A stretch of 64,000 bases of DNA from Strigamia acuminata (Eukaryota > Arthropoda > Chilopoda > Geophilomorpha > Linotaeniidae), in contig OX442315.1 in assembly GCA_949358305.1 (NCBI GenBank), forward strand, positions 29,972,427 to 30,036,426, read 5' to 3'. Every line of letters begins with the position of its first letter. Within the stretch, counting starts at the first letter, position 1. Below the pieces are notes generated by a model. The model made no database searches, was not told where the DNA came from, and was given only the letters and a program-made list of their open reading frames with translations. A program made the position numbers and the translations under genes. Below are positions 13,101 to 23,894 of this stretch, in pieces.

Positions 13101-15836
13101 ACCCGTAACAACAATGTACCAGATTTGGATCCAAAAATACACCAGACGTGCCAACCGAGCCTTCTTGAATGGCATGCTCGTGTTGCGATTCAACTGTTTC
13201 GGAATCACTAGCTAAAACATCAGTACTCCAAGTGTCGCTAACCATTGATACAGTTTCATCTCCTAATGGATCAATTTGTCAGTTATTTAAAAAATTAACA
13301 ACAATTAAAAATAATTAACCTTCGATAAGAGGTCTGATATCGAACTTTCCAAATTTATCATCAATATCTTCCTGATTTTGTTTGTTAGTATTAACCGGTA
13401 AATTTAAAGGTCGTTCTTCTCGTTCGTCACCCTCGGCTTGAGATGAGGGAGTATCTCGACCACTGACGTTCGGAGTGCCCCGACCACTAAAAATAAAAAA
13501 TCATTTTATTAATTAAATTAATTAAATTTTCTGTGTGTAAACTTCGCGTTACCTCACATTAGCAGACACCATATCGGACAAATTATCATTTTCGTTCTCG
13601 TTCTCGTTTTCAAGTTCTAATGACGAAGCAACCGAGTGATTGGAAGCGGCTTCGGAAATGGCTTCCAAATTATCACTCGTACCTTGAAATAATTCAAAGT
13701 TAAAGAACAAATTTACTGATTAAATTATATTTTTCTACCTATGGAATCTTGGTCGTGAGATAGCGAAAATCTAGTACGTTTTTCTTGCGTATCTCCGGCA
13801 CTTGTGACGCTTTCCTCCTCGTTTGGGATCGGATCTAATTTCATTCTAACTTTATTGTGTTTGTTTTGTTGCTCTAACGATAATACCTGAAACGTCAAAA
13901 AGAATTTTTATTTGGCATTCGAGCATTCAACGCCAAGCTTTACCCGTTGTTCAGAAAGCATTCCTGGATACTCTCCATTCTGATTATTCAAAGAAATGAC
14001 CAGCACTTCGTCAACAAAATTAGAGAATAGTGATTCTTCTTCAGGCTTCGTTTTATCATCATCGGAATTAACTGTTGTGTGAGCTCTACCTTTCCCTTTA
14101 GAAACTACAAGCGGTTTAAACGTATTAATTAATAACAGTAAAAAGCGTGAGTAAATGATTATCACCTTTAGTCAAAATATTTCTTTTCGAAGACGGTGTT
14201 TGAGGCGGTGTCAATGAAGCGGTACTGCCATTATTTCCCGCGAAAACCTCTGGAGAACTTGAGAAATTTGTTGCATTTGCAAGCGTTGATGGCACATTAA
14301 CCAAAATTGAGTCCAAAAGCTTTTTGTCTACATTTATGTCACTGCTATCATTCAAAATTTGTCGTAAAAGTGAAACCTAAAATGGTAAAAATTAAATTTA
14401 AAAAATAATAACAACAATAATAATAATTTCTTACCAAACTAAACAAATCGTTTACAGATATTAATACAGTCGAACGTGAAAGACCATCCAATTGTGAACT
14501 GGATTCTGGTGGATTTTCATCTACATTATCTTCCAAAATAAAATCCAGGAGTGACGACATACAATCCTAATAGAAAAAAATAAATAGAAAAATTCAAAAA
14601 TGTTTCCATCAAAAAATAAACAAATAAAAATTACTTTATCAAATCTTCCGTACAAATCCATCAATTTAGGCTCGATCGGCTCCCATTTCGACATGACCAA
14701 AACATTAAGAATTTGAGCAACTTGCATTAAATTAAATCGTGCGATGTAACTGATCGGAGTATCGCTAATAATCCCATACGGCTCTGGATTGACGATTGCG
14801 GGACAAATGAAAAAGGAAAAAAGTAAATCGGCACACATCGCCCCCGCTTCCCTTCGCTCAATCTTTCTTCCTTTCAAAACAATGTTGTACAATTGTTTAA
14901 CGAGCCAAATCAGACTAGAAGGAAAGCAATAAATGCTCCCTTTAATCCCATTAATGAACCTATTGGTCAAATTGACCAATTTATTTATGGTCCAATTGCG
15001 ATATCGTTGCAAATTAGCCGTAAAATCCGGCGTGCCTTCTTTGCCGAAACGACGCAGTCGCTCGTGCAATGGAAATCGGACGATCGCTTTGCCCGGATCG
15101 ATGTCGAGAAACAACTCATCTTCCATTAACAAATTAACTATGGGGTCGTGCAGCGCCGCGGTAAGGAACAACTTTGCCGAGAAAAGCCCTTCGTTGAATG
15201 TTTTGTACACCCGACTGAAAGCGCAGGACCCGTGGCGTAACAAACGTCGAGGATTCTCGCTCGCAGCCAGTTGCAGCTCCATAAGATGACGTAATAGATT
15301 CAAAACATATTTCTCGTCTTCTTGCAAGATGCAATTGCCGTAGACGGAACACGCAATCACGTCAACGGCTTGACGCATGGTGTCTGTTTTAATCTTTTCG
15401 GCAGCTGCGAGGCACATGGCGAGTAATTTCGGATTCAAACGTAGTTGTTGTAAGAAATCTCCGTAGAGGCCTTCTTGGAATCCCAGGTGCTTGTAGGCGT
15501 TTACAAACACAACCGATTCCATCACGTTTGCGCGCTGACAGCACAGTGCTGGCGAGCAATCTGGACGTGACAGAATGAGGCCATCCAGAATGATCCTTTG
15601 CTGTTTAGCAATCCACGATAAATGATATAATCGTTCGACGGTTTTCAAGACCTTCAAATAAATTTATGTTATCAAATTGAAAATAAAAATAGAAAAAAAA
15701 TTAAAATCAGAAAAATTAATATTTTTATACTTACTTTTTCGTTAAGTATTTGTAAATTTTGTCTTTCCGAAGTTATGAATAACTTTTCTTGCTTTAAGTA
15801 TCGTACAAGTTCGAGTAGTTCTGCTTTGGAACCCAT
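7168..15836 (-). CDS. GAPVD1: GTPase-activating protein and VPS9 domain protein 1 (GAPVD1 / RME-6 / Gapex-5)
   Basis: Twenty-four exons join in frame from the ATG at 15836 to the stop at 7168, giving 1607 residues (human about 1480). The large exon 15651-14635 encodes the N-terminal RasGAP domain, including the [10 protein letters not shown] core (residues about 90-345). The middle (about 420-1150) is acidic, Ser/Thr-rich and apparently disordered. The C-terminal exons (9968-7168) encode the VPS9 Rab5-family exchange domain, with [21 protein letters not shown] and the final [16 protein letters not shown] segment. The protein couples Rab5 activation to endocytic coat removal on early endosomes. 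Two introns carry MITEs. The start is supported by a short helical N-terminus and phase-0 splicing to exon 2. Confidence 0.95.
7521..7773. mobile_element. 253-bp MITE in a GAPVD1 intron, TA target
   Basis: The ends are inverted repeats. The left reads CTGTATTTGACCGATTAAGAG and the right, reversed, reads CCGTATTTTATCAATTAAGAG. TA dinucleotides flank both sides (7519-7520 and 7774-7775), as for Tc1/mariner-type insertion. A GCCGCGGCT palindrome occurs near each end. There is no coding capacity. The intron is 7441-9332. Confidence 0.75.
7788..9030. repeat. Inverted repeat pair bounding 1.2 kb in a GAPVD1 intron
   Basis: GTGCGTTCAAATTGGTT at 7788 is answered in inverted orientation by AACCAATTTGAATGCAC at 9013-9030, with two mismatches. 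A further GTGCATTCAA occurs near 8350, and an inverted copy of the ATAAACGATCGTTT-type segment lies near 8720. This looks like one or two nested non-autonomous elements with diverged cores. I could not define target duplications. It explains most of the length of this otherwise exceptional 1.9 kb intron. Confidence 0.45.
10912..11480. mobile_element. Pogo/Tigger-like MITE, 569 bp, in a GAPVD1 intron
   Basis: The terminal inverted repeat CAGTCGAAACTCTTTATAAC is perfect at both ends, with TA duplications at 10910-10911 and 11481-11482. Subterminal blocks repeat TTCGTTATAACGAA-type palindromes. No transposase frame is present. The element fills nearly all of intron 10869-11502, leaving about 63 bp of host sequence, the typical intron size here. 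A pseudo-donor (GTACAG) is created at the element edge, but using it would break the frame; the real donor is GTAATT at 11502. Confidence 0.9.
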
Positions 15837-17011
15837 TTCGTCCAATTGAAACGTTCTGCCACGCTAATTTTTTATTCCTAATTTTTGTGTTGGTATAAAG
15901 TCCTGAAAATAAACGGAAATAACATGCCTTTAGAAAACGCAGTGTTGGGCTTGAATTATGTAACGACGTGATGGAAGTAGAGATATTGGAATTTAAGAAC
16001 TGAGATTAGGTGATGTTAAACGTTTTAAATAAGGACTACAATTTTAGACATTTCGAGAGTAAAATGTACTTAATGGTGACTGTTCGGTGATAACTCCTGC
16101 GACATTTGGCTAATGCTGTTGCTGTGTGTGTTTAGTATGTTGATATTGACAAAAACAACCTCATATTCACCTACATTTTAATCTCATTTGACGGAAACAA
16201 GTTGCAGTTGCCTCCCACCTTCAATGACGCTTGACAAGTTCAAAACTGAGACAGTCATTAAAAAATCATCGGTTATGTTGAATTAGTTTAATTAATTTTT
16301 TCATATTTAAAAACTATGCTCATAAATAACTTTTTTTTACGTACTTTCTTTCCAATTTCACAAAAATCTGGTGTGAGAGTCTTCGGCCATGTTTGTTTTC
16401 GTTAAACGGTTCGCAGCTAGACCTAATACGGTACCGTATTAGGTTCACTCAAAATAAACTTTGTACACTATTAAAATAAAAATAAAACAATAACTAAGAC
16501 CAATTTTTGTGTAGATTTATAATTATACATCTACAATTTGTTAAATTTCAAATAAGTCTTAGTTAAGCGTAATTGTTTTCATCTGAAATAATTTACACCC
16601 TATAGGATACCGTATTGCCTCTATTGTTTTTTTTTATTCGAAATAACAAGTGGTATTTTCATACAACACTTCCGAAGAAATTTCTTTTATTCAATAATAT
16701 CAGCTGTTTTATCAAATTAAAATTATGTTTTAAAACAAATCAAAAACAAAACGATTCCTGTTCATTTAAGAATTACAGCATCGTTGACACGTAGTCTCAG
16801 GTTTTATAATTTCCCAAATTTTAGATGTTGCGAATCTAGCGACTGTCACCCAGGATCACTGTGTCACGCCGTGTCATTTGCGACCCATACAGTTTCGAAA
16901 TACTTAATTGCATAGTTTGTTTTCGTTTATCGAGTCCTAGATCACTGTCCTCTTCTTGACTCATACATAAAGTTGAACAGATTGTGATGTTTGCATTTGA
17001 AACCGTAACAG
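15837..17011. other. 5' flank of GAPVD1
   Basis: AT-rich DNA upstream of the GAPVD1 ATG. It contains a likely 5'-untranslated splice donor just above the start codon and a 22-bp perfect palindrome at 16422-16443 (half-site CCTAATACGGT). No gene was found. Confidence 0.5.
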
Positions 17012-17423
17012 CTGCAAGACGGGACAGGATAATTTGCGGAACCGCGGAACTGGCGGAACAGGCGGAACCGATGGGTTTGAGGAAAACCTGGAATCGCCAA
17101 TTCTGCGGAAACGGCGGAACGGCGGAACAAGCTGAACAAGCTGATCGGGAGAAAATAAAATTTGTAAATTACTGTTGTGTTCGTGGTTGGATACTGGCAC
17201 GTAGAAATATATATAAAAATATATATTAGAACAAAAAAATAAAATAAATAAACGAGTGGGTTTTGTTTTAATGTATTAATTTTTCTTGATTTGAAAAAAA
17301 CAATGTACCACTATGTTGTAAAAAATCTCCCATTAAACAGATAGATACTAATTGCTAGGAATAAATCATTTATTAGAGAATGCCATATCGAGGGGTGCGA
17401 CAATCAGAATCTGCTTGTCAGAG

Positions 17424-17665
17424 ATTCGAATCTTCTTTGGGATTCGAAAGATTCGGATGGGATTCGGAAAGATTCGGAAAGATTCGGAAAGATTCGGAAA
17501 GATTCGGGGGATTCGGCTGGGATTCGGGGGGATTCGGATAGATTCGGGGGATTCGGGGGGGATTCGAATGAGATTCGGGGAGATTCGGATGGGATTCGGT
17601 GGGATTCGGCGGGATTCGGTGGGATTCGGCGGGATTCGGATGGGATTCAGAAAGATTCATATGAT
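17424..17665 (+). repeat. GATTCGG short tandem array, G-rich
   Basis: About 25 imperfect copies of GATTCGG spaced by AAA, GGG or ATGG, all on the plus strand. Runs of four to seven G give potential for G-quadruplex folding. Frames translated from it (repetitive Gly/Phe/Ile/Arg) are by-products of the repeat. It lies inside the 3.3 kb transposon; a second shorter array is at 18015-18115. Confidence 0.85.
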
Positions 17666-18014
17666 TTTTTTCAAATAAATTTAGTGAAGTGGGAATGTTT
17701 TTTAATTTTAATTTTAACTCTTAGTGAAATGTGGTAAAATACGAGGTAAAATAGCACGCAATCAAATGCAATCACAATTGCGAACAATGATGAATTCCGG
17801 GCTCGATTCCGGGATTAATTTGAAGTTCGCGCTAAATCGTAAATGCGCATGCGCAGATACCGCGCAGCGAGGTGCGCAGGTATAATTTCTTCCGATGATG
17901 ATTTTACGGACAATTTCAAGGACAATTTCAAGGAAGTTTCTTGTAAAAATATTATTACATTTTTTAATCATAAATTTTGTTTTTATTTTTCTCGATTTGT
18001 ATACAACTTAAAGA

Positions 18015-18125
18015 TTCGAGATTCGAAGATTCGGTGGGATTCGGAAAGATTCGGGTGGGATTCGGAAAGATTCGGGTGGGATTCGGAAAGATTCGGGCGG
18101 GATTCGGAAGCCATTGTCAGAGATT
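18015..18125 (+). repeat. Second GATTCGG array
   Basis: Copies of GGGATTCGGAAAGATTCGGGT occur in head-to-tail order, the same motif and strand as the array at 17424-17665. It is part of the same transposon. The separating 350 bp is AT-rich. Confidence 0.8.
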
Positions 18126-19051
18126 CGGTCGAATGTCGCCCCCCTCGTGCCATATTCACACTGAGCTCATGTTTGAAATTGATTTCGTTTAAACGCCTAA
18201 TTTTTTAAGCTTTTTACGTTAAATTTTTTTTAAAAAAGCAACCGTAATTACGTGTTAAGCTAATTTTAAAAAGTTGTAAATCTTTTTGCAGTTGCAAGTA
18301 GATAAATTTTATGTAGTTCTTGTTATTTTTTTTTAAACCTTACAAAATACTCGTAGTTGATTAATTTCACTGAGACTATAACTGCTGGATGTCATGGGGA
18401 GTTTTTCACATTAAGTGTTAAAATATTTTCAACAAATCAGTTCTGAATTTTGGATTTTGGGGCTTTTGGTAGGGCATTTAAATTGATGTATCAAATTAGT
18501 CATAACTTATCAAATTGAAACAAAAACATCGAAAACAAAGAATATCCAACTCGTTACCTTGGAATTTGTAATTTTGTAAGATTGCTTTTGTAAATTTTAA
18601 TTTTTAATTTTAATTAATTTTTGCCTGACCTCCATAGCTATTGTTCAGCCGTTCCGCCGTTTCCGCAGAATTGGCGATTCTGTGGAAACGACGGAACGGT
18701 GGAACTAGATTGTTTCATTGCCAAATTCCGCTGAACAAGCTGAAATATTGTGATCAGGCCAAAAAAATATCAAAATTAAACAAAAGTTTAATTAAATAAA
18801 AATTACCAAAAACAAAAATAAATAAAAATCAATAAAAATAAAAATAAATAAAAATAACCCAAAATAAAAGTACGATTGAAGTTTTGATACTAAATAATCT
18901 TATTTATTTATCATTTTATCACGAGTTTTGTGCCTAAAAAATTAGATTTTATGCCTAACTTTCGTTTTTTTCAATAAAAATAGTTTTTCCGTTTGATAAA
19001 TTCGTTTTAAACCGATGCAAATTTATTAATTGAGACTAAAAATTGATTTTG

Positions 19052-19480
19052 GCAAAAAAATTGATTTTTGGTGAAAAATTTCATTTTTGGTGAAAAATTT
19101 CATTTTTGGTGAAAAATTTCATTTTTGGTGAAAAATTTCATTTTTGGTGAAAAATTTCATTTTTGGTGAAAAATTTCATTTTTGGTGAAAAATTTCATTT
19201 TTGGTGAAAAATTTCATTTTTGGAGAAAAATTTCATTTTTGGTGAAAAATTTTATTTTTGGTGAAAAATTTCATTTTTGGTGAAAAATTTCATTTTTGGT
19301 GAAAAATTTCATTTTTGGTGAAAAATTTCATTTTTGGTGAAAAATTTTATTTTTGGTGAAAAATTTCATTTTTGGTGAAAAATTTCATTTTTGGTGAAAA
19401 ATTTCATTTTTGGTGAAAAATTTCATTTTTGGTGAAAAAATTCATTTTTGGTGAAAAAATTCATTTTTGGTAAAAAAATT
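19052..19480. repeat. 19-bp satellite array
   Basis: About 22 copies of the 19-bp unit CATTTTTGGTGAAAAATTT with very few substitutions. It is simple tandem DNA with no spacers, so it is not a CRISPR-like array. It occupies the loop of the surrounding palindrome. Confidence 0.95.
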
Positions 19481-19483
19481 CAA

Positions 19484-19680
19484 TTTTTTGAGTCAAAATT
19501 TAATTTTTTTCTGTCAAAATTCAATTTTTTGAGTCAAAATTTAATTTTTTTCTGTAAAAATTTAATTTTTTTCTGTCAAAATTTAATTTTTTTCTGTCAA
19601 AATTTAATTTTTTTCTGTCAAAATTTAATTTTTTTCTGTCAAAATTTAAGTTTTTTCAGTCAAAATTGAATTTTTTGACT
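19484..19680. repeat. 21-bp satellite array
   Basis: Head-to-tail copies of a 21-bp unit, AATTTTTTTCTGTCAAAATTT, with variants containing GAGTC. It follows the 19-bp array directly. The Phe/Leu/Asn-rich frame through it is a repeat artefact. Confidence 0.9.
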
Positions 19681-19724
19681 CAAAAATCAATTTTCTGACT
19701 CAAAAAACCCTTTTTCGAACCACA

Positions 19725-19870
19725 AATGAATTTTTTGGTCAAAAATTCATTTTTTTGGCCAAAAATTCATTTTTTTGGCCAAAAATTCATTTTTTTGGCC
19801 AAAAATTCATTTTTTTGGCCAAAAATTCATTTTTTTGGCCAAAAATTCATTTTTTTGGCCAAAATCAATT
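19725..19870. repeat. 20-bp satellite array
   Basis: Seven or so near-identical 20-bp units, CATTTTTTTGGCCAAAAATT. Each contains the palindrome TTTTTGGCCAAAAA. This is the third distinct array inside the hairpin loop. Confidence 0.95.
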
Positions 19871-20401
19871 TTTTGTCTCAATTAATTAATTTGCATCGGT
19901 GTAAAACGAATTTATCAAACGGAAAAACCATTTTTATTGTAAAAAACAAAAGTTGGGCGTAAAATCTAATTTTTTAGGCACAAAACTCGTGATAAAATGA
20001 TAAATAAATAAGATTATTTAGTATCAAAACTTCAATCGTACTTTTATTTTGGGTTATTTTTATTTATTTTTATTTTTGTTGATTTTTATTTATTTTTATT
20101 TTTGTTGATTTTTATTTATTTTTGTTTTTGGTTATTTCTATTTAATTAAACTTTTGTTTAATTTTGATATTTTGATTACAATATTTCAGCTTGTTCAGCG
20201 GAATTTGGCAATGAAACAATCTAGTTCCGCCGTTCCGCCGTTTCCACAGAATTGGCGATACCGGGTTTTCCACAAACCCATCGGTTCCGCCTGTTCCGCC
20301 AGTTCCGCGGTTCCGCAAATTATCCTGTCCCCTGCAAGACTAGATTCATATAAACGAGACAATTTACACTTGTTAGAAATCCTCGACTAACGTTAGATGC
20401 C

Positions 20402-21804
20402 ATGAAGATTTTCGTATTTATTTATTTAACATTGCATTTATTACAAGACATAGCGCATTCATATAAACCCGTGGCAATTATTCATGGACTTCTTGACGCG
20501 AAAGACACGATGGATTTCCTAGCCGATAATATTCGGAAGGTTTGTTACTAAATATAATTATTTATGCACAATAACGGTTTAATTTAAATTGAATTCTTTA
20601 TTTTAGGCCCATCCAGGCACCCGAGTTGAAGTGTTAGATGCATTACATGGATACCAAAGTTTACAACCATTGTGGGTTCAAGTTAATAAATTTGGTCAAT
20701 TGCTGTTGGATTTAGTCAACGAAACTGACAGCAATATACATTTGATTGGATATTCACAAGGCAATTATTTTGGAAATTAAAAAACAATTTTTAAATTTTG
20801 TGTAAAAATAAAATATATTTCTTTTTACAGGTGGATTAATTAGCAGAGGCATTTTAAGCAGCTTGAAAAACCATTCTGTACATAATTTCATTTCATTGAG
20901 CTCCCCCCAGATGGGCCAATATGGAGGTTAAATGATATACTGAATTTAATTGTAATCTTATAGTTATTTAGGTGATATGTTTTCCAATTATTCAGATACG
21001 GATTATCTGCGATTGCTATTTCCGCATTTTATGAAGGATAATTTGTTTCGGTAAACTCACAATTCTTAGTTTTAAGCTTCGTAATTAAATTTTGTTCATT
21101 TATTTTCAGACTCTTCTATTCATCATTCGGCCAAAGATTTTCCATCGCGAATTATTGGAAAGGTTTAAAATTTAAATTTATTTTACAATTGCACCAGCAA
21201 TTTTAAAAATATATCTTCATTTTCAGATCCCCACCACATTGATTTGTATCTAAATTATAGCAGCTACCTCGCTATTCTAAATAACGAAACAATAAATCCT
21301 CAAAGTTTCGGTACAAATATAATTTTGATCTTTGTAATCCTTTCTTTTTCTTTTCTCCCCCATTTAATCGACTCGCTAACAACTACAAACAATTTTTTCA
21401 GTTTTCAAAAATAATTTTCTCAAGCTACAACAACTCGTTCTGATTGGAGGTCCAGATGACGGAGTCATAACACCGTGGCAATCGAGGTAAAACATAAAAA
21501 AAAATTAGGAACTCAATTTAGAATTAATTAATTAATTTGGTCTTTAGTCATTTTGGCTATTACAACGCAAACGAAAATATAACTGAAATGCTGGATCAAG
21601 AGGTAAACAAATTTGTCTTTATCTGTGTATTTTAATGACACTGAATTACCAATTCAACAGGTTTATATCAAAGACTCGTTTGGGTTGAAGACACTTCGGA
21701 GCAGAAATGCCATTTCGGCGTATTCAGTGCCCGGTGTTTACCATTTACAGTGGCACCAAAACATGACCATCTTTTATAAATATATTTTACCCCATTTAAC
21801 ATGA
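20402..21804 (+). CDS. PPT2: Lysosomal thioesterase PPT2
   Basis: Nine exons (20402-20539, 20607-20760, 20831-20926, 20996-21050, 21110-21162, 21227-21310, 21402-21486, 21548-21602, 21661-21804) encode 287 residues, close to the family length (about 300). A hydrophobic signal peptide covers residues 1-20. The alpha/beta-hydrolase triad is visible: Ser96 in GYSQG, Asp in GGPDDG (about 212-213) and His268 in the HLQ motif. [14 protein letters not shown] and SFGLKTL are PPT2 hallmarks. It cleaves acyl thioesters in the lysosome. Intron 2 is a GC-AG intron (donor AAG|GCAATT) placed inside the nucleophile codon context. Only 61 bp separate the start codon from a transposon target duplication. Confidence 0.96.
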
Positions 21805-22028
21805 AATTATACTTTATATTTGATCATAGTTTGTAACGCTTTAAGTGAAAATAATGAGCTGAGATTCAATTAAATTACTTTACCACTATTTTAAACAAGT
21901 TGTGCTTCTTCAAAAATAGACAATTAACACAATTACAACGTATTATAAACGGGGGAAAAAGTAAGTAGATAACGATAATACTGGCAACCAATTTGTTTTT
22001 GTTTTCTTTTGTATTTTTTCCCACCAGT

Positions 22029-23426
22029 TTACTCAATCTTTGCGATTATGATCATCATTGCAACACCTACTAACAAAGCAATCCCTTCCTTAATAGACTG
22101 CCACACTTCATTGTCTTTAAGTAGTTCGGGAATCACCGACACAGTCGCTATGTAAATAAAACCGCCAGCGGTAAACGCCAAAGTCCACGACGTTTCAAGT
22201 CCGCCCATTTCTTCGGCCAATAAACTACACAATGTGCCCGCAACAGCACCGACGGCAGTGACCAACTGGAGAAGAATTGCCTGCAAAAAACAAACATTTT
22301 CTAGAGTTTTTAAAAAAAATTATAAATTTTATTTTCGAGTGTTCGCATACATTACGACGACTAACTCCGGATTGAAGAAGAATGGCGTAATCGCCAATTT
22401 CGTGCGGAATTTCATGAAAAATAACGGTAACGGTGGTAATGATACCAATCCCTCTTCCGGCCAAAAAAGCAGCTCCGATCGCCATTCCATCCGTAAAATT
22501 GTGGATGAAATCAGCAGCTAAGTTCAAGAAACCGGCCACTTTAATGTCGTGAGTGTCCACTACTAAATAATAAAAAAAAATTCATCAATCATTAGAAAAT
22601 AATTTAAATTCAATTTAGCCAACTTACATTTCGGCGCATCTTTCACGACTACTTCTTTCTTTACTGTGTCGCCAGAATCGTCCGGACAATCGTCGCCCGA
22701 TGCGCCGACAGGAGTCGTTTGTTTAGCAGATGTTTCTGGTTCACTAGATTTCACATCACTTTTTTTACTGCCTTCGTCCACGGAATGTACGTGAGAATGT
22801 GAATGGTGTACCTTTGCAATCCTTAAACATTTTTCTACCATTAAAAATACACCGATTCCAACTAACACCCACAAACCAACGCCTAAATCGTGTCCTTCAC
22901 CCTCTTCGTGGCTATGTCCATGGCCGTGGCTGTGCCCGTGCCCGTGCCCATTCGCAGCACTCGCAGCGAAGCTCGCGTGGGGAATTAGGTGCAAAAACGC
23001 ATCCCCCAATAACCCTCCGGATGCAAAACTAAGCAACGTTTTAAGCAGATTAGAGTGTTCGGCGGTACCGTCCACTGGCACCACGAAAAGTATAAGAAAG
23101 GGCACAAAACTGACGAGTAGAGTTGCTCCGAGTGCTTGCAGAATCAAACCAAAACCAACTCTAGAAGTCGATGATTGATTCGGGAGTTGTCCGGGCCGGT
23201 CCTGCGTAGCCCTGCCGAGTTTTTCACTATGTTCGTGTTCGTGGGCGTGGGAATGCGAATGGGAATGGGAACGAATGTCCTCGTTTGCTTCACGAGAGTA
23301 TTTGAACGATGGTGGGCGCTCATCACCGTCGTGGGAATGTCCGTGTCCGTGACAGTTAGCTAGACTTAGAAAAACTATTGCAAATATCAAACAAACGAAG
23401 AGCTTGCATTTGGGGATACACATCAT
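22029..23426 (-). CDS. ZIP7/Catsup-type zinc transporter, copy A (His-rich)
   Basis: Three exons (23426-22628, 22559-22351, 22280-22029) give 419 residues. A signal-like hydrophobic N-terminus is followed by His-rich segments: an [13 protein letters not shown] run near residue 55, a [12 protein letters not shown] loop near residue 165, and HHSHSHVH near residue 210. The LIV-1/ZIP signature is present: HNFTDG at about 286 and HEIPHE at about 315. It ends in the conserved helix with IAKIE. The family (SLC39A7, Drosophila Catsup) moves zinc from ER/Golgi into the cytosol. It is the upstream-spaced tandem sister of the gene at 23895-26249, with the same intron phases. Confidence 0.93.
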
Positions 23427-23894
23427 TATGGTTATCTACACAGTCAATTACGAGCGTGAAATCTAACGTGGCTCTCTATCAAAACCGGAAATATGTCAGA
23501 AAACGGTTTTTCATCATATATGTTCATCAGACCAACCAGGTTCTTGCATAGCCAGTAGCGACATCTATTGACTATAACAACACTTCGTTGTTATGGTTCT
23601 CATTTTATTTCTTCATATTTAGCGAATATAGCGATATGACAATGAAGTTTATTTAAAAATACTTTAAATATTTTAACAATATTTATACAATGTAAATACA
23701 GAATTTCTTTTGTACACAAATAAACTTTTTTGTTTGTGTTTTTATAACACTGGCAATTTCTCTCATCATTGACAATGAACATACCACAATGAAATTAAGA
23801 TGGGAGAGTCTTTAAATTACTTTAGCATTATTTGTAACAAATAAAGACGACTATTTTGTTTTCTCGTCTTTTGCCCTTCCTTTATTGTAATACA
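23427..23894. other. Spacer between tandem ZIP genes
   Basis: Contains the copy A promoter side and the 3' untranslated side of copy B. It is AT-rich with no extra exon seen. Confidence 0.5.

Larger units (their letters stand above)
18683..20256. repeat. Internal palindrome with about 380-bp arms
   Basis: The left arm (18683 to about 19060) and the right arm (about 19865 to 20256) are reverse complements at roughly 95 percent identity by eye. They share TGGAACTAGATTG/CAATCTAGTTCC, blocks of AAATAAAAATAA, and GTACGATTGAAGTTTTGATAC. The right arm continues into the outer terminal repeat; the left arm stops short of it. The loop is the 19060-19865 satellite region. A transcript would fold into a long hairpin. 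Confidence 0.85.
17021..20331. mobile_element. 3.3 kb non-autonomous DNA transposon with 9-bp target duplication (Mutator-like), composite
   Basis: Terminal inverted repeats of about 108 bp (17021-17128 and 20224-20331) start GGGACAGGATAATTTGCGG and differ at only about four positions. CTGCAAGAC is duplicated perfectly at 17012-17020 and 20332-20340. A 9-bp duplication with long inverted ends fits Mutator-like elements, but no transposase is encoded. The interior holds two G-rich GATTCGG arrays, and a second truncated copy of the terminal repeat at about 18645-18720. A large internal palindrome has its loop filled by three satellite-like tandem arrays. The junction near 18683 suggests two related copies fused or rearranged. 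It inserted between the divergent genes GAPVD1 and PPT2. Confidence 0.85.

Noticed and set aside
17352-18208. Long frames through the GATTCGG arrays (Gly/Phe/Ile/Arg on one strand, Ser/Pro/Asn on the other)
   Set aside because: They exist only because the short repeat unit lacks stops; composition follows the repeat and there is no start context or conserved domain.
19052-19480. Regularly spaced short repeats resembling a CRISPR array
   Set aside because: The 19-bp units are head to tail with no unique spacers, in an animal genome and inside a transposon; it is a satellite.
19448-19962. Phe/Leu/Asn-rich and Phe/Lys-rich frames
   Set aside because: Translations of the 21-bp and 20-bp satellites, not genes.
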